Below are positions 1-9,101 of a DNA stretch of 49,116 nucleotides, piece after piece. Below the pieces are notes generated by a model. That model made no database searches and had not been told where the DNA came from. It saw nothing but the letters and a program-made list of their open reading frames with translations. Positions within the stretch are counted from its first letter, which is position 1. Every line of letters starts with the position of its first letter. This DNA comes from an uncultured bacterium. Lineage in GTDB: Bacteria; Patescibacteriota; Minisyncoccia; Phycocordibacterales; CAIRYW01. The translations under genes were made by a program, and so were the position numbers. Location of the stretch: contig CAIRYW010000004.1 in assembly GCA_903882905.1 (NCBI GenBank), forward strand, positions 1 through 49,116. Reading direction: 5' to 3'.

Positions 1-433
1 TTAAAATTCTTTTTGAAAGAGAAAGACCACCTTTTTCGCATCCGTTACCTTTAATTTCTAAGATGTCATCAATCATTCCAATAAATGCACCTATTGCTAA
101 GGTTGCAAGCGGTATCCACGTTTGACTTCGACTTATAAAATCTAATCTTCCAGCACTAATTGGAAAAATTCTTGCAATACACCAAAAAATTATTGCAGTA
201 ATAATTGCACTAGCCCAAATAATAATTCCTCCAAGGCGTGGTGTTCCAACTTCTTTTTCTTTATGTAACTCATTAAAAATTGGTGTCTCTGATCCAAAAG
301 CATCAATCTTCCCCACTTTTTTTTTCCAGGCTTTATATTTATAAAGATAATGTGTAAGAATTGGTGAAAGACAAATTCCAATAAAAAAGGATACAGTAAT
401 CGGTAAAAAAACTTTTAAGGATTCTCCTATCAT
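1..433 (-). CDS. mraY: MraY, phospho-N-acetylmuramoyl-pentapeptide transferase (partial, runs off window start)
   Basis: Minus-strand translation from cat at 431-433: MIGESLKVFLPITVSFFIGICLSPILTHYLYKYKAWKKKVGKIDAFGSETPIFNELHKEKEVGTPRLGGIIIW...; GTPRxGG and later IDDILEIKGN are MraY-like. Overlaps the scpB stop (ATGA). Confidence 0.85.
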   Translation of the reverse strand, partial: MIGESLKVFLPITVSFFIGICLSPILTHYLYKYKAWKKKVGKIDAFGSETPIFNELHKEKEVGTPRLGGIIIWASAIITAIIFWCIARIFPISAGRLDFISRSQTWIPLATLAIGAFIGMIDDILEIKGNGCEKGGLSLSKRIL

Positions 434-984
434 AATTGTGTTTCCTCATTCTCTTTTAATTCCTCGCCCGCAAAGACTTCGACTTTTTCTCGAAGTGCAT
501 CAAATTCAGGTAATTCTATTTCATTCTTTATTCCAAGATAAGAAAGTAATTCAAAAGTCGGTTTGTACAAATTCACTCTTTGATCTTTTGGATCATCAAT
601 TTTTTCTATAAGCCCTCTTGCTTCTAAATGCCTAATGATAAATTGAGAGTTTACTCCTCTAATGTAATCAACAGTACTCCTACGTACAGGAGATTTATAA
701 AGTACGATTGTGAGGGTTTCAAGTGCTGCCTTTGAAAGTTCTTTTGATAGTTCTTCTTTTTGAAGTTTCTCAATAATTTCTGATGATTCAGGAGAAGTTC
801 TGAGTGCTACTTTGTCGCCATTTCTCATTAAAATAATTCCTCCATCTAATTTTGATTCAATGTTTTTTAGGACAGATTCTGTAGTTTGAACATCAATTTT
901 TGCCATTGAAGCTAATTTTTCAACTGAAATTGGCTCATTTTTCCAAAACAAAATAGCCTCAATTATTTTTTCGTTGTTTTCCAT
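430..984 (-). CDS. scpB: Segregation and condensation protein B
   Basis: 184 aa; ALETLTIVLYKSPVRRSTVDYIRGVNS is a typical ScpB winged-helix core; adjacent to scpA. Confidence 0.93.
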   Translation of the reverse strand: MENNEKIIEAILFWKNEPISVEKLASMAKIDVQTTESVLKNIESKLDGGIILMRNGDKVALRTSPESSEIIEKLQKEELSKELSKAALETLTIVLYKSPVRRSTVDYIRGVNSQFIIRHLEARGLIEKIDDPKDQRVNLYKPTFELLSYLGIKNEIELPEFDALREKVEVFAGEELKENEETQL

Positions 985-1028
985 AAATATAACAACATTT
1001 TAACCTTTTTGGGCTAAATTTCAAAGTT

Positions 1029-1073
1029 TAATTTGGAGGTAATTCCTCCTCCGGAGGTTTTTCCTCCAAATTT
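1029..1073. repeat. Intergenic hairpin between scpA and scpB
   Basis: aatttggagg (1030-1039) pairs with cctccaaatt (1063-1072); inner palindrome cctccggagg. Confidence 0.7.
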
Positions 1074-1088
1074 TGAAATGTGGGAGGC

Positions 1089-1826
1089 TCAGTTGTATTG
1101 AGGTATTCCTAATTCTGAAGTATGCATCTCTATATCGCCAAAAGTTGATTCCTGCTTTATTTCAATTACACCTTGCTTAAACATTTCCAGAATAGCTAAA
1201 AAACCTACAATAGTTTCTACTTTTTGTTCCCTACTCATTGCTTTACCACCTGAAATCTCTCTGAAGCTAAATTTCAGAGCTTTTTGAACTTTTTCGGTTA
1301 AACGCTCAATCATCTCTTCAATAGAAACAACTTTTTTAATCAGTACTTTTGGCTCTACATTTTTCACAGGAATTCTACCAACGACATCCTTCATGCTTAG
1401 GTATAGTGCGTTAACAGTTATTTTTTCATGAGGAGAAAATACTGTTGTTGTATCTTTATGAAAAGTTTTTTCAAATAAAATATTTTTGCCGTAACCTTCT
1501 TTAATGTAGACTCCAAGATCTTTGATTTTTTGATAAAGTTTTAGTCTTTCCTCGAGATCAGAAATATTTTGTTCCTCTTCATCAGACAATGAAAGATTTG
1601 GCAAAAGAGAGCGAGATTTAATAAGTAAAAGTGTGGAAGCGACAACAATAAATTCTGTTCTGTCCCCTATTGAGTGATCGCCAAGTGTTTGTATATGTCC
1701 CAAATAATCATCTGTAATTTTTGCAAGAGAAACCTCATTAATCAAAAGCTTTCTTTTTTCAATAAAGGAAAGTAATAAATCAAGTGGTCCCTCAAAGGTT
1801 TCAGTTTTTATTTTGAAATCTGTCAT
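1089..1826 (-). CDS. scpA: Segregation and condensation protein A
   Basis: 245 aa; FKIKTETFEGPLDLLLSFIEKRKLLINEVSLAKITDDYL is the ScpA N-terminal signature. Confidence 0.95.
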   Translation of the reverse strand: MTDFKIKTETFEGPLDLLLSFIEKRKLLINEVSLAKITDDYLGHIQTLGDHSIGDRTEFIVVASTLLLIKSRSLLPNLSLSDEEEQNISDLEERLKLYQKIKDLGVYIKEGYGKNILFEKTFHKDTTTVFSPHEKITVNALYLSMKDVVGRIPVKNVEPKVLIKKVVSIEEMIERLTEKVQKALKFSFREISGGKAMSREQKVETIVGFLAILEMFKQGVIEIKQESTFGDIEMHTSELGIPQYN

Positions 1827-1828
1827 GG

Positions 1829-2374
1829 TTATACTTTTTTATACATATATATATGGTCAACTAATTTATTTCTCCATTTTATTCCCTTGGGTAGGAGGCC
1901 ACTTTTTAGGTATCCGAAAGATTCGTATAAATGAATTGCTCTAATATTATTTCCAAAAACTCCTAATCTAAATATTTTTATGTCTTTAATTTGTTTTCTC
2001 GCCAAGGAATGAATTTCTTTAATCAAAATTCTACCCAATCCTTTGTCTCTATATTCCTTCTTAACACCTATAGCTAAAGTACAAACGTGACTCTCAATTG
2101 AATTGTTGCTTCTTGTAAGGGATACATTTGCAACTAAAATATTTTTGTCAAAAGCAAAAATCTGAACCATATTTCCTTGATCTATTTTTCTTAATGATTT
2201 ATCAAGATAATCTTTCTCGTCTTTTAAATTGAATGTTATACCCTGGGAAACAACGAAGGTCTTTTCAGCGGAAAGATCATTAATGTATTTTAGAAGTGGT
2301 TTTAGATCTGACTTTTTTGGAGGTCTTAGTTCAAGAACTAGCCCAGTCTTTAGTTTAACTTTTTTATTGAACAT
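1829..2374 (-). CDS. GNAT family N-acetyltransferase
   Basis: 181 aa; KKEYRDKGLGRILIKEI and LGVFGNNIRAIHLYESFGY match the GNAT acetyl-CoA binding core. Confidence 0.85.
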   Translation of the reverse strand: MFNKKVKLKTGLVLELRPPKKSDLKPLLKYINDLSAEKTFVVSQGITFNLKDEKDYLDKSLRKIDQGNMVQIFAFDKNILVANVSLTRSNNSIESHVCTLAIGVKKEYRDKGLGRILIKEIHSLARKQIKDIKIFRLGVFGNNIRAIHLYESFGYLKSGLLPKGIKWRNKLVDHIYMYKKV

Positions 2375-2375
2375 T

Positions 2376-3773
2376 CTACTTATCTTGTTTTTTGATGTTG
2401 ATTCCTAATTCCAAAAGTTGTTCCGTAGATAGATCTGTGGGTGCTTCCATCACAGAAGTATTTCCTCTTGCTGTTTGTGGAAAGGCCTGAACCTCGCGTA
2501 ACCATTTTTCTCCAGTTAAAATCATAACCATTCTTTCAATACCGTGTGCAATTCCTCCATGAGGTGGAGCACCATATGTAAATGCCTCAAGAATATGACC
2601 AAAGTTTTTTTCTATTCGTTCCTCATCGTATCCCATAACTTTAAAAACTGCTTTCAAAATTTCCGGCTTATGGCTTCGAATACTTCCTCCTCCTGTTTCA
2701 AATCCATTACATACAAGGTCGTATTGTTCTGCCATAATTTCTCCAATATTCTCACCTTTTAACAACCAATCTAAATGCTCAGTTTTTGGCATAGAAAATG
2801 GATTGTGTGTAAAAGTCCAATGTCCGTCTTTGTCTTTTTCGAAGAAAGGAAAATCAATAACCCAAGCAAAAGCAAGAATCCCCTTTTCTTTATCCTCTTC
2901 TGTTCGCATATCAAATTTGTCAGCACCGTATTTTTCTATTGCCTCTTTATATGTAATTCTTGGAAATGGTTTCTCTTTGATTGTGTAACCCATTGATTCC
3001 GCAATAGTTGTCATCAACATTTCATCAATTTCCATAAGTTCATCACGAGTTACAAAACTCATTTCAATATCAATTTGAGTGTGCTCAAATCCACGGTCAG
3101 CACGCAAGTCCTCATCTCTAAAACATCTTGCAATTTGAAAATATTTTTCAAATCCCGCAACCATCAAAAGCTGTTTGTATTGTTGTGGACTTTGAGGAAG
3201 TGCAAAAAATTTTCCTGGGTACAATCTTGACGGTACAACAAAGTCTCGTGAACCTTCTGGTGTTGTACTTGTAAAATATGGAGTTTCTATTTCCTTAAAC
3301 CCTTTGCTAAATAAAAATTGTCTAACTTTATCTACAAATTCAGAACGGATTTTAATATTTTTTTGTAGACGTGGTCTGCGTAAATCCAAATATCTGTATT
3401 TAAGGCGAACCTCTTCATCGATATCATGTCCATCGGAATCAAGTGGAAATGGAGGTGTTTTTGCCTCCGCTAAGACATTAATATTTAAAATTTCTAATTC
3501 AATTGAACCATTTTGTTTATCGGATTGAATATTCTTCTCTGGTCTTTGATTAACTTTTCCAACCACCTCAACAACCCATTCCGGTCTTAAGGTTTTTGCA
3601 ATTTCGATAGCCTCACTTTTTGGTAGTACAACACCTTGTACATATCCAGACATATCTCGGAAATCAAAGAAAACCATTTTACCTTGGTCGCGCCTTACAT
3701 CAACCCAACCTTTTATTAAAACAGTTTGCCCAACATTATTCTCTAATTCATTTATGTATATTCGTTTTTGCAT
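2376..3773 (-). CDS. aspS: Aspartyl-tRNA synthetase lacking the GAD insertion domain
   Basis: 465 aa; class II motifs FRDEDLRADRGFEHTQIDIE and GIAHGIERMVMILTG; GAD region replaced by about 12 aa. Confidence 0.93.
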   Translation of the reverse strand: MQKRIYINELENNVGQTVLIKGWVDVRRDQGKMVFFDFRDMSGYVQGVVLPKSEAIEIAKTLRPEWVVEVVGKVNQRPEKNIQSDKQNGSIELEILNINVLAEAKTPPFPLDSDGHDIDEEVRLKYRYLDLRRPRLQKNIKIRSEFVDKVRQFLFSKGFKEIETPYFTSTTPEGSRDFVVPSRLYPGKFFALPQSPQQYKQLLMVAGFEKYFQIARCFRDEDLRADRGFEHTQIDIEMSFVTRDELMEIDEMLMTTIAESMGYTIKEKPFPRITYKEAIEKYGADKFDMRTEEDKEKGILAFAWVIDFPFFEKDKDGHWTFTHNPFSMPKTEHLDWLLKGENIGEIMAEQYDLVCNGFETGGGSIRSHKPEILKAVFKVMGYDEERIEKNFGHILEAFTYGAPPHGGIAHGIERMVMILTGEKWLREVQAFPQTARGNTSVMEAPTDLSTEQLLELGINIKKQDK

Positions 3774-3787
3774 TTTTGCGATTTTAA

Positions 3788-3820
3788 AGCTATTAGCTAT
3801 TAGCTTACAGCTGTCAGCTT
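3788..3820. repeat. Heptanucleotide-periodic repeat (AGCTNNN)n between trpS and aspS
   Basis: agctattagctattagcttacagctgtcagctt: AGCT recurs every 7 nt. Confidence 0.75.
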
Positions 3821-4765
3821 TTAAATTACTCCAATTTTTGTTTTTACATCATCCATTTTTGCTTTTGCAATTCTAGATGCAGTCTTTGCTCCGTTTTTTA
3901 AAACTTTTTTAATCAGTCTTTCATTATTTGCAAATTTTTCTCTTCTTTCCTTCATTGGAGTAAAATAATTAATTATGTCTTCTGCTAGTTTTTCTTTGAT
4001 ATCTTTGTACTTCCCTTTTAGATTTTCATAGATCGGTTTTAATTCTGATTCATTTCTAAAAAGTTTGTGGATGTTGTAAACATTTTGAGGAAGTTCTCCA
4101 GAAGAATCAGTAACAATAGACATTACCTTTTTCTTGATCTCTTCATCTGTATCAAAAATTCCAATTGTATTGTTATAGCTCTTGCTCATTTTTCTACCAT
4201 CAATTCCTTGAACTGTAGCAACACTTTCTATTATTTTTTCGGTCGGTAGTTTAAAAGTTTCTTCAAAGACATTGTTGAATTTCTGGGCAATGTCTCTTGT
4301 GTATTCAATATGTTGTTTTTGATCTGACCCTACAGGTACAACGTCGGTATCATAAAGCAAAATATCAGCAGCCATAAGAACTGGGTAGTTAAAAACACCA
4401 ACGCTTATTTCTTTTCCCTTTGCTTCAGCATCTTTAAATGCATGGGCTCTCTGTAAAAAAGGGACAGTAACTAAATTATCAAAAATCCAAGTAAGTTCAG
4501 TGTGCTCAGTAATATCTGATTGTTTAAAAAGCGTGATTTTTTTTGGATCAAGCCCAACAGCTAAATAATCAATGACAATTTCTTTAGTTAATTTTTGCAT
4601 TTCATCTGCATTTTGGATTGTATTGAGTGCGTGATAGTCAGCTACCATAGCAAAAACTTCATAATCTCCTTGCATATCTACAAGTTGTTTCATCATGCCA
4701 AAATAGTTTCCTATATGAGGACTGCCAGTTGGTTTTATACCAGATAATAAGCGTTTTTTCTGCAT
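3821..4765 (-). CDS. trpS: Tryptophanyl-tRNA synthetase
   Basis: 314 aa; SGIKPTGSPHIGNYFG (HIGH-like) and GRKMSKSYNNTI (KMSKS). Confidence 0.95.
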   Translation of the reverse strand: MQKKRLLSGIKPTGSPHIGNYFGMMKQLVDMQGDYEVFAMVADYHALNTIQNADEMQKLTKEIVIDYLAVGLDPKKITLFKQSDITEHTELTWIFDNLVTVPFLQRAHAFKDAEAKGKEISVGVFNYPVLMAADILLYDTDVVPVGSDQKQHIEYTRDIAQKFNNVFEETFKLPTEKIIESVATVQGIDGRKMSKSYNNTIGIFDTDEEIKKKVMSIVTDSSGELPQNVYNIHKLFRNESELKPIYENLKGKYKDIKEKLAEDIINYFTPMKERREKFANNERLIKKVLKNGAKTASRIAKAKMDDVKTKIGVI

Positions 4766-4848
4766 CTAGAAATAATACCAAAATTTAAGGTTAAAAAACA
4801 GTCTTATTTAGAACTTGGGAGCTTCGCTCTAAAGTTCTAAGTTATAAA

Positions 4849-5544
4849 TTAAACCGTTGCTAAATTCCCCACAGGTTGTTTAGGATGCTCTGGAATCAAA
4901 AATATAATGCAACTTGAAATTACGGCCACAAAAAGCATGACTAATCCTATAATAGTCATATTCATATCATCCTGAAACAAAAATAAACTAGCAAGACCAA
5001 GTAACAACCCGTTAGCTGAAATCATATACATACGTCGCTTAAGAAAAACATCTCTAAGGATAATAGCAATTTTCCCAAAAACAATTGCCCAGTATGTTCC
5101 GTAAACCAAAGTTGTTAGTATAATTAAAATAGATGTTATTGAGTTTAAGTTCCATGTTAAACCTAGCATTGAAATTTTTGGTGGATCTAAATAAATCAAC
5201 TGAAAACTTGTTGAGATTAATGCAACAAGAAAAAGAATAATATTTAGTAAGGAGACGTTGTTTTTAAAAAATCTGTCTGTAGAAATAAGTTGTACTCTGA
5301 AACACGCAAAAATGAGGCAATACAAAAATATATTTGAAATCACATTTCCGTATGCCGCAAAGTTAAGGTTGCCTGTTGCAAGTAATGGTACTGAGTCAAA
5401 AAAACAAACTAAAAAAATAAAAAGAAATATAACCGCATAGTTGAAAATATGCTGGTTTCTATTTTTTTTGTAAACATGTACAAAATAAATAAATAAATAA
5501 AAGAATGCGATGCTGACTATGAAATAAAGGTATATGGATACCAT
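4849..5544 (-). CDS. Multi-pass membrane protein resembling the sensor region of the adjacent histidine kinase
   Basis: 231 aa with about 7 hydrophobic segments; no kinase domain. Confidence 0.6.
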   Translation of the reverse strand: MVSIYLYFIVSIAFFYLFIYFVHVYKKNRNQHIFNYAVIFLFIFLVCFFDSVPLLATGNLNFAAYGNVISNIFLYCLIFACFRVQLISTDRFFKNNVSLLNIILFLVALISTSFQLIYLDPPKISMLGLTWNLNSITSILIILTTLVYGTYWAIVFGKIAIILRDVFLKRRMYMISANGLLLGLASLFLFQDDMNMTIIGLVMLFVAVISSCIIFLIPEHPKQPVGNLATV

Positions 5545-5577
5545 GTGTAAATTATAACAGAAACTAATAACTAATTG

Positions 5578-7296
5578 CTATAGTCCTTCGGGGAATTTTT
5601 TTACAATCTCGGGTATATGATCATCTTTATTAAGCAGTTTTAATTCAACAGTAAAGGTTGATCCTTTCCCTTCACCCTCTGATTCTGCCCAGATACGCCC
5701 TTTGTGCTGTTCAATAATGCTTTTTGCTACATAAAGTCCAAGGCCTGTGCCCATAATATTTGTTTTTGAAGCATCTTCGGCTCTTGAGAATTTTTCAAAA
5801 AGTTTTGGCATCACTTCTTTTGGAATTCCTATTCCATTGTCACTAACAGATATACGACATTTTTCCGCTCCAACTTTTTCAAGTTTTATACTGATACCTC
5901 CTTTTTTTGTATATTTTGTTGCATTATCAATTAGGTTTGAAATCACCTCTTTGATTTTTCCTTTGTCTGCATTTACCAAGCATGTTTCTTTACTATTTTC
6001 AAAATTTAGAGTTAGTCCTGCATAGGAAACGTTTGGACTGAGCTCTTTAACTGTATCATCTACTAGAGCTCGCAAATCAAATTCAGCAATATCGTATTTC
6101 ATCCTTCCTTGCTCCATTCTCGAAACGTTTAAATAGTCTCCCACAATCAAAAGAAGTGATTGTGTTGATTCATAAATAACTTTTACTGCACCTTTAACTT
6201 GGTCTGTCATTTCACCATAATCCCCTTCTATTAAAAGTGATGCGTATCCTTTGACAGCTGTGAGAGGACCTCTGAGTTGATGTGTAGCAAAAGAAATAAA
6301 TTCTGTTTTTTGGACATCGAGTTCTTTGAGGTGTGCATTTGCCGCTTCCAAATCCTTTTCAACTTTTTCAATTCTTTCTCGTTGTTCTATCTCTTTTTTA
6401 ACACTTCGCATCAAGTTGATGCCTATAACTCCAGTTACGACAAGAGTTACAGAAGTAACAATAATTGAAGGAATGTTCGTTGCATAAAAAAATTGGGATC
6501 CGATTAGTGCGATAAGAGCAAAAATTAGCACCTGTGCACCGAAGGTTTTAGTACTAAAGGCTTTGAAACGAACCATAAGGATGGAGATATAAATAATAAA
6601 CACAACGATGCCGAACATTCCATACATTTCAAGCTGAGAATCTGGCAGAGCACCTATTTCTGAAAGATAATATGTTAAGTTTGTCCATATAAAAAACAAA
6701 AAAAGAAATGCTTCAATTCCTGTTCCCATGAGGGATATTTGTTTTTTAAGGTCAGGTATTGAGGTGCGATATTTACGAATAAGTAAGACAAAAATCCAAA
6801 TCATAGCTAATACGCCAAGCGAAGCGCAGTAGAGTACAAGTGGGGTCCATTCAAATTCAAATGCGTCACATGTTGTTATGTTAAAACCACTTAGATTAAG
6901 ACTGGTTGGAGAAATTATAAGCACGGGGGCAAGTAATACAAGAAAAAAAACTTTAAGACGAACTGAAATATCTTTCTTATTCAAGAATACATAGAAAAAA
7001 TATATAAAAAATATAGCCAACAAACCCAAAATCAAGTTGTAAAAAGACCAAAGAAATAGTATTAAATCGCTGTGAATATTGGTCCACTCTATAAGTGTAG
7101 ATGTCGTCCAAATTGATAAAAGCGTAGTGATTGTGAGGAAGAGACGGTTTAGTAAAGAATGCTCCCCATTACGGAAGACGTATACTCCTACAAAAAAAGT
7201 AAGTATGGTAGTAGGAATATATGCATAATATAGCAATGTGGGTACACCAGAAGTAAACAAAAAATATATAGGTTCTGAAAATAAGTTACAAATCAT
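5578..7296 (-). CDS. Membrane-bound sensor histidine kinase
   Basis: 572 aa; multi-TM N-terminus, H-box FISFATHQLRGPLTAVKGYASLL, N-box NLIDNATKYT, G-boxes DNGIGIPKE and GTGLGLYVAKSI. Confidence 0.95.
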   Translation of the reverse strand: MICNLFSEPIYFLFTSGVPTLLYYAYIPTTILTFFVGVYVFRNGEHSLLNRLFLTITTLLSIWTTSTLIEWTNIHSDLILFLWSFYNLILGLLAIFFIYFFYVFLNKKDISVRLKVFFLVLLAPVLIISPTSLNLSGFNITTCDAFEFEWTPLVLYCASLGVLAMIWIFVLLIRKYRTSIPDLKKQISLMGTGIEAFLFLFFIWTNLTYYLSEIGALPDSQLEMYGMFGIVVFIIYISILMVRFKAFSTKTFGAQVLIFALIALIGSQFFYATNIPSIIVTSVTLVVTGVIGINLMRSVKKEIEQRERIEKVEKDLEAANAHLKELDVQKTEFISFATHQLRGPLTAVKGYASLLIEGDYGEMTDQVKGAVKVIYESTQSLLLIVGDYLNVSRMEQGRMKYDIAEFDLRALVDDTVKELSPNVSYAGLTLNFENSKETCLVNADKGKIKEVISNLIDNATKYTKKGGISIKLEKVGAEKCRISVSDNGIGIPKEVMPKLFEKFSRAEDASKTNIMGTGLGLYVAKSIIEQHKGRIWAESEGEGKGSTFTVELKLLNKDDHIPEIVKKFPEGL

Positions 7297-7688
7297 TTTT
7301 TTGTAGTCGTTGCATTATTATCAGTAACGCCAAGTGTACTACAGTTATCTCCTTCAGTATTCTTATCGCAATATGTTACGGAACAATTGTGATCAGCTGA
7401 AAAACATTCACTAGCAGCCTTACAGTCTGTTATGTCAGCGCCACATTCCCTATATAGGTCAGGCTCGTATTTTTGCATTTTGGAATAATTATCTATTTTC
7501 GAACATGTATCGTCTTCACAATTTATAAAACATTTCTCCGTGACTGGATCGCATTCGCCGTTGTAGCTAACCACATAATCATGTTTGATCATAAAGCGAT
7601 AGTAAGAAATGATGACTAACAAAATAACTAGTAATGAAAGAGTGTAAGAAAAAAAGTTATTGCGAAGTTTCAAGTATTTATTTTCCAT
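7293..7688 (-). CDS. Small membrane-anchored cysteine-rich extracytoplasmic protein
   Basis: 131 aa; one N-terminal TM helix then about 12 Cys in about 80 aa; overlaps the kinase start. Confidence 0.6.
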   Translation of the reverse strand: MENKYLKLRNNFFSYTLSLLVILLVIISYYRFMIKHDYVVSYNGECDPVTEKCFINCEDDTCSKIDNYSKMQKYEPDLYRECGADITDCKAASECFSADHNCSVTYCDKNTEGDNCSTLGVTDNNATTTKK

Positions 7689-7721
7689 AATTTTTCAACA
7701 TGTATAGATTATAACAAAGAT

Positions 7722-8636
7722 TTAGTTATTGTATGAAACTTTGTATTTTCTTAAGAAGCTAATTGGATGATAACTCATTTTTGATTTTCTTAGATTTTCT
7801 ATACCAACGTCTTGTTCCCAATTATAATATTTTACCCCTTGCTTTTTTAGAATCTTCGCTTCCTCCCAATTTAGAACAGCATAAATTGACTTATGATATT
7901 TTATATTTGCTTTTGAAAAACCAGAGTTTGCGTAATTATTGGATATAATTTCATGAGTATTAAATCCAACTAAATTATTATCAATGTATAATGATGTTAT
8001 TTTAATATTGTCATCACTTTGGAGAGATTTTTTAAATGCTTTATATTCATTCAATTCAAAATGGTCTTTAATATTTTTATTCTTTGCCCATATTTCAAAC
8101 ATTTCAAGATACTCATTTTTTTGTATTTCTTGCGCTGTATTTTGCTTGATAACGTAATTGGGATATTTTTTAATAAATTGCTTAATTCCTTTACTTAAAC
8201 TGCTTCTAGACCAAGTATCAATATTTGCTAAGTCCAGAACAGAATAGACGTAGTCATAGGAATCTCTGTCTGGTACTACTTTAAACTCAGATTTTGACAA
8301 AACTTCCGCTATCTCTTCAGGAATCAGTTTCAATGAGTCAACTTTATAGTGTTCTCTTGAATATGTAATCAATCGTAACGCGGTGTCAGAAATTTTATTT
8401 TTACCAATAAATGACAAAAAATATTCACCAGAAACATAGTCATTAAAAAGCACAACTAAATTCTTGTTTAATTGAGATATCATCATCTTGTGATTTGTGT
8501 TCCAAGACCACGACCACATAGCGGTAAAATTGAAGTCTGAGTATGGTAGAAATTCAGATGTGAAGGCTTTAATATGAACTTTGTCAGAAAGTTCAATGTC
8601 TTTTAAATTTGGAAATTCTGGTATAATGTTTATCAT
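7722..8636 (-). CDS. DUF2156 / phosphatidylglycerol lysyltransferase C-terminal-like (GNAT fold) protein
   Basis: 304 aa; FSKANIKYHKSIYAVLNWEEAKILKKQGVKYYNWEQD...LRKSKMSYHP resembles the DUF2156/FemAB-like core. Confidence 0.6.
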   Translation of the reverse strand: MINIIPEFPNLKDIELSDKVHIKAFTSEFLPYSDFNFTAMWSWSWNTNHKMMISQLNKNLVVLFNDYVSGEYFLSFIGKNKISDTALRLITYSREHYKVDSLKLIPEEIAEVLSKSEFKVVPDRDSYDYVYSVLDLANIDTWSRSSLSKGIKQFIKKYPNYVIKQNTAQEIQKNEYLEMFEIWAKNKNIKDHFELNEYKAFKKSLQSDDNIKITSLYIDNNLVGFNTHEIISNNYANSGFSKANIKYHKSIYAVLNWEEAKILKKQGVKYYNWEQDVGIENLRKSKMSYHPISFLRKYKVSYNN

Positions 8637-8702
8637 GATAATTGTTTACCATGCAGGATAACGACTTGGCACTATAATATCATTTATTGTTAATATAAGA
8701 AA

Positions 8703-9092
8703 ATGTATATGGAAAACGGAGGACAAAAGCTTGGATATAGAGGTAATTACGGTCTTGAATTAGTCATAGATCTAAAAAATTGTGATCTTTCGGATTTATC
8801 AAATGAAAAATTAAGAAAATTTTTTGTTGAATTATGTAATCGTGTTGACATGGTAAGACACGGTGACCCTATGTTTTGGGAAGATCATTCCGACATACCA
8901 CACTTAAATGGGATTTCCGCAATTCAATTTATCGAAACAAGTAATGTTGTATGCCACGCATTACCACTTCTCAAAGCTGTTTATTTAAACCTTTTCTCTT
9001 GTAAGGAATTTAATCCCGATGATACTTTGAAATTTTGTATGGAATTTTGGAAGGCCTCTTCAGAAAATCATTCTGTTGTAGTTAGAGTGTAA
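8703..9092 (+). CDS. Hypothetical protein
   Basis: 129 aa ORF; TATAAT at 8673-8678 upstream; no recognised domain. Confidence 0.6.
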   Translation: MYMENGGQKLGYRGNYGLELVIDLKNCDLSDLSNEKLRKFFVELCNRVDMVRHGDPMFWEDHSDIPHLNGISAIQFIETSNVVCHALPLLKAVYLNLFSCKEFNPDDTLKFCMEFWKASSENHSVVVRV

Positions 9093-9101
9093 TAGAAAAT
9101 A

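Noticed and set aside
2544-3528. Several + strand ORFs (2544-2762, 2775-2996, 2803-2988, 3304-3528)
   Set aside because: Antisense shadows of aspS; low-complexity translations, no domain signatures.
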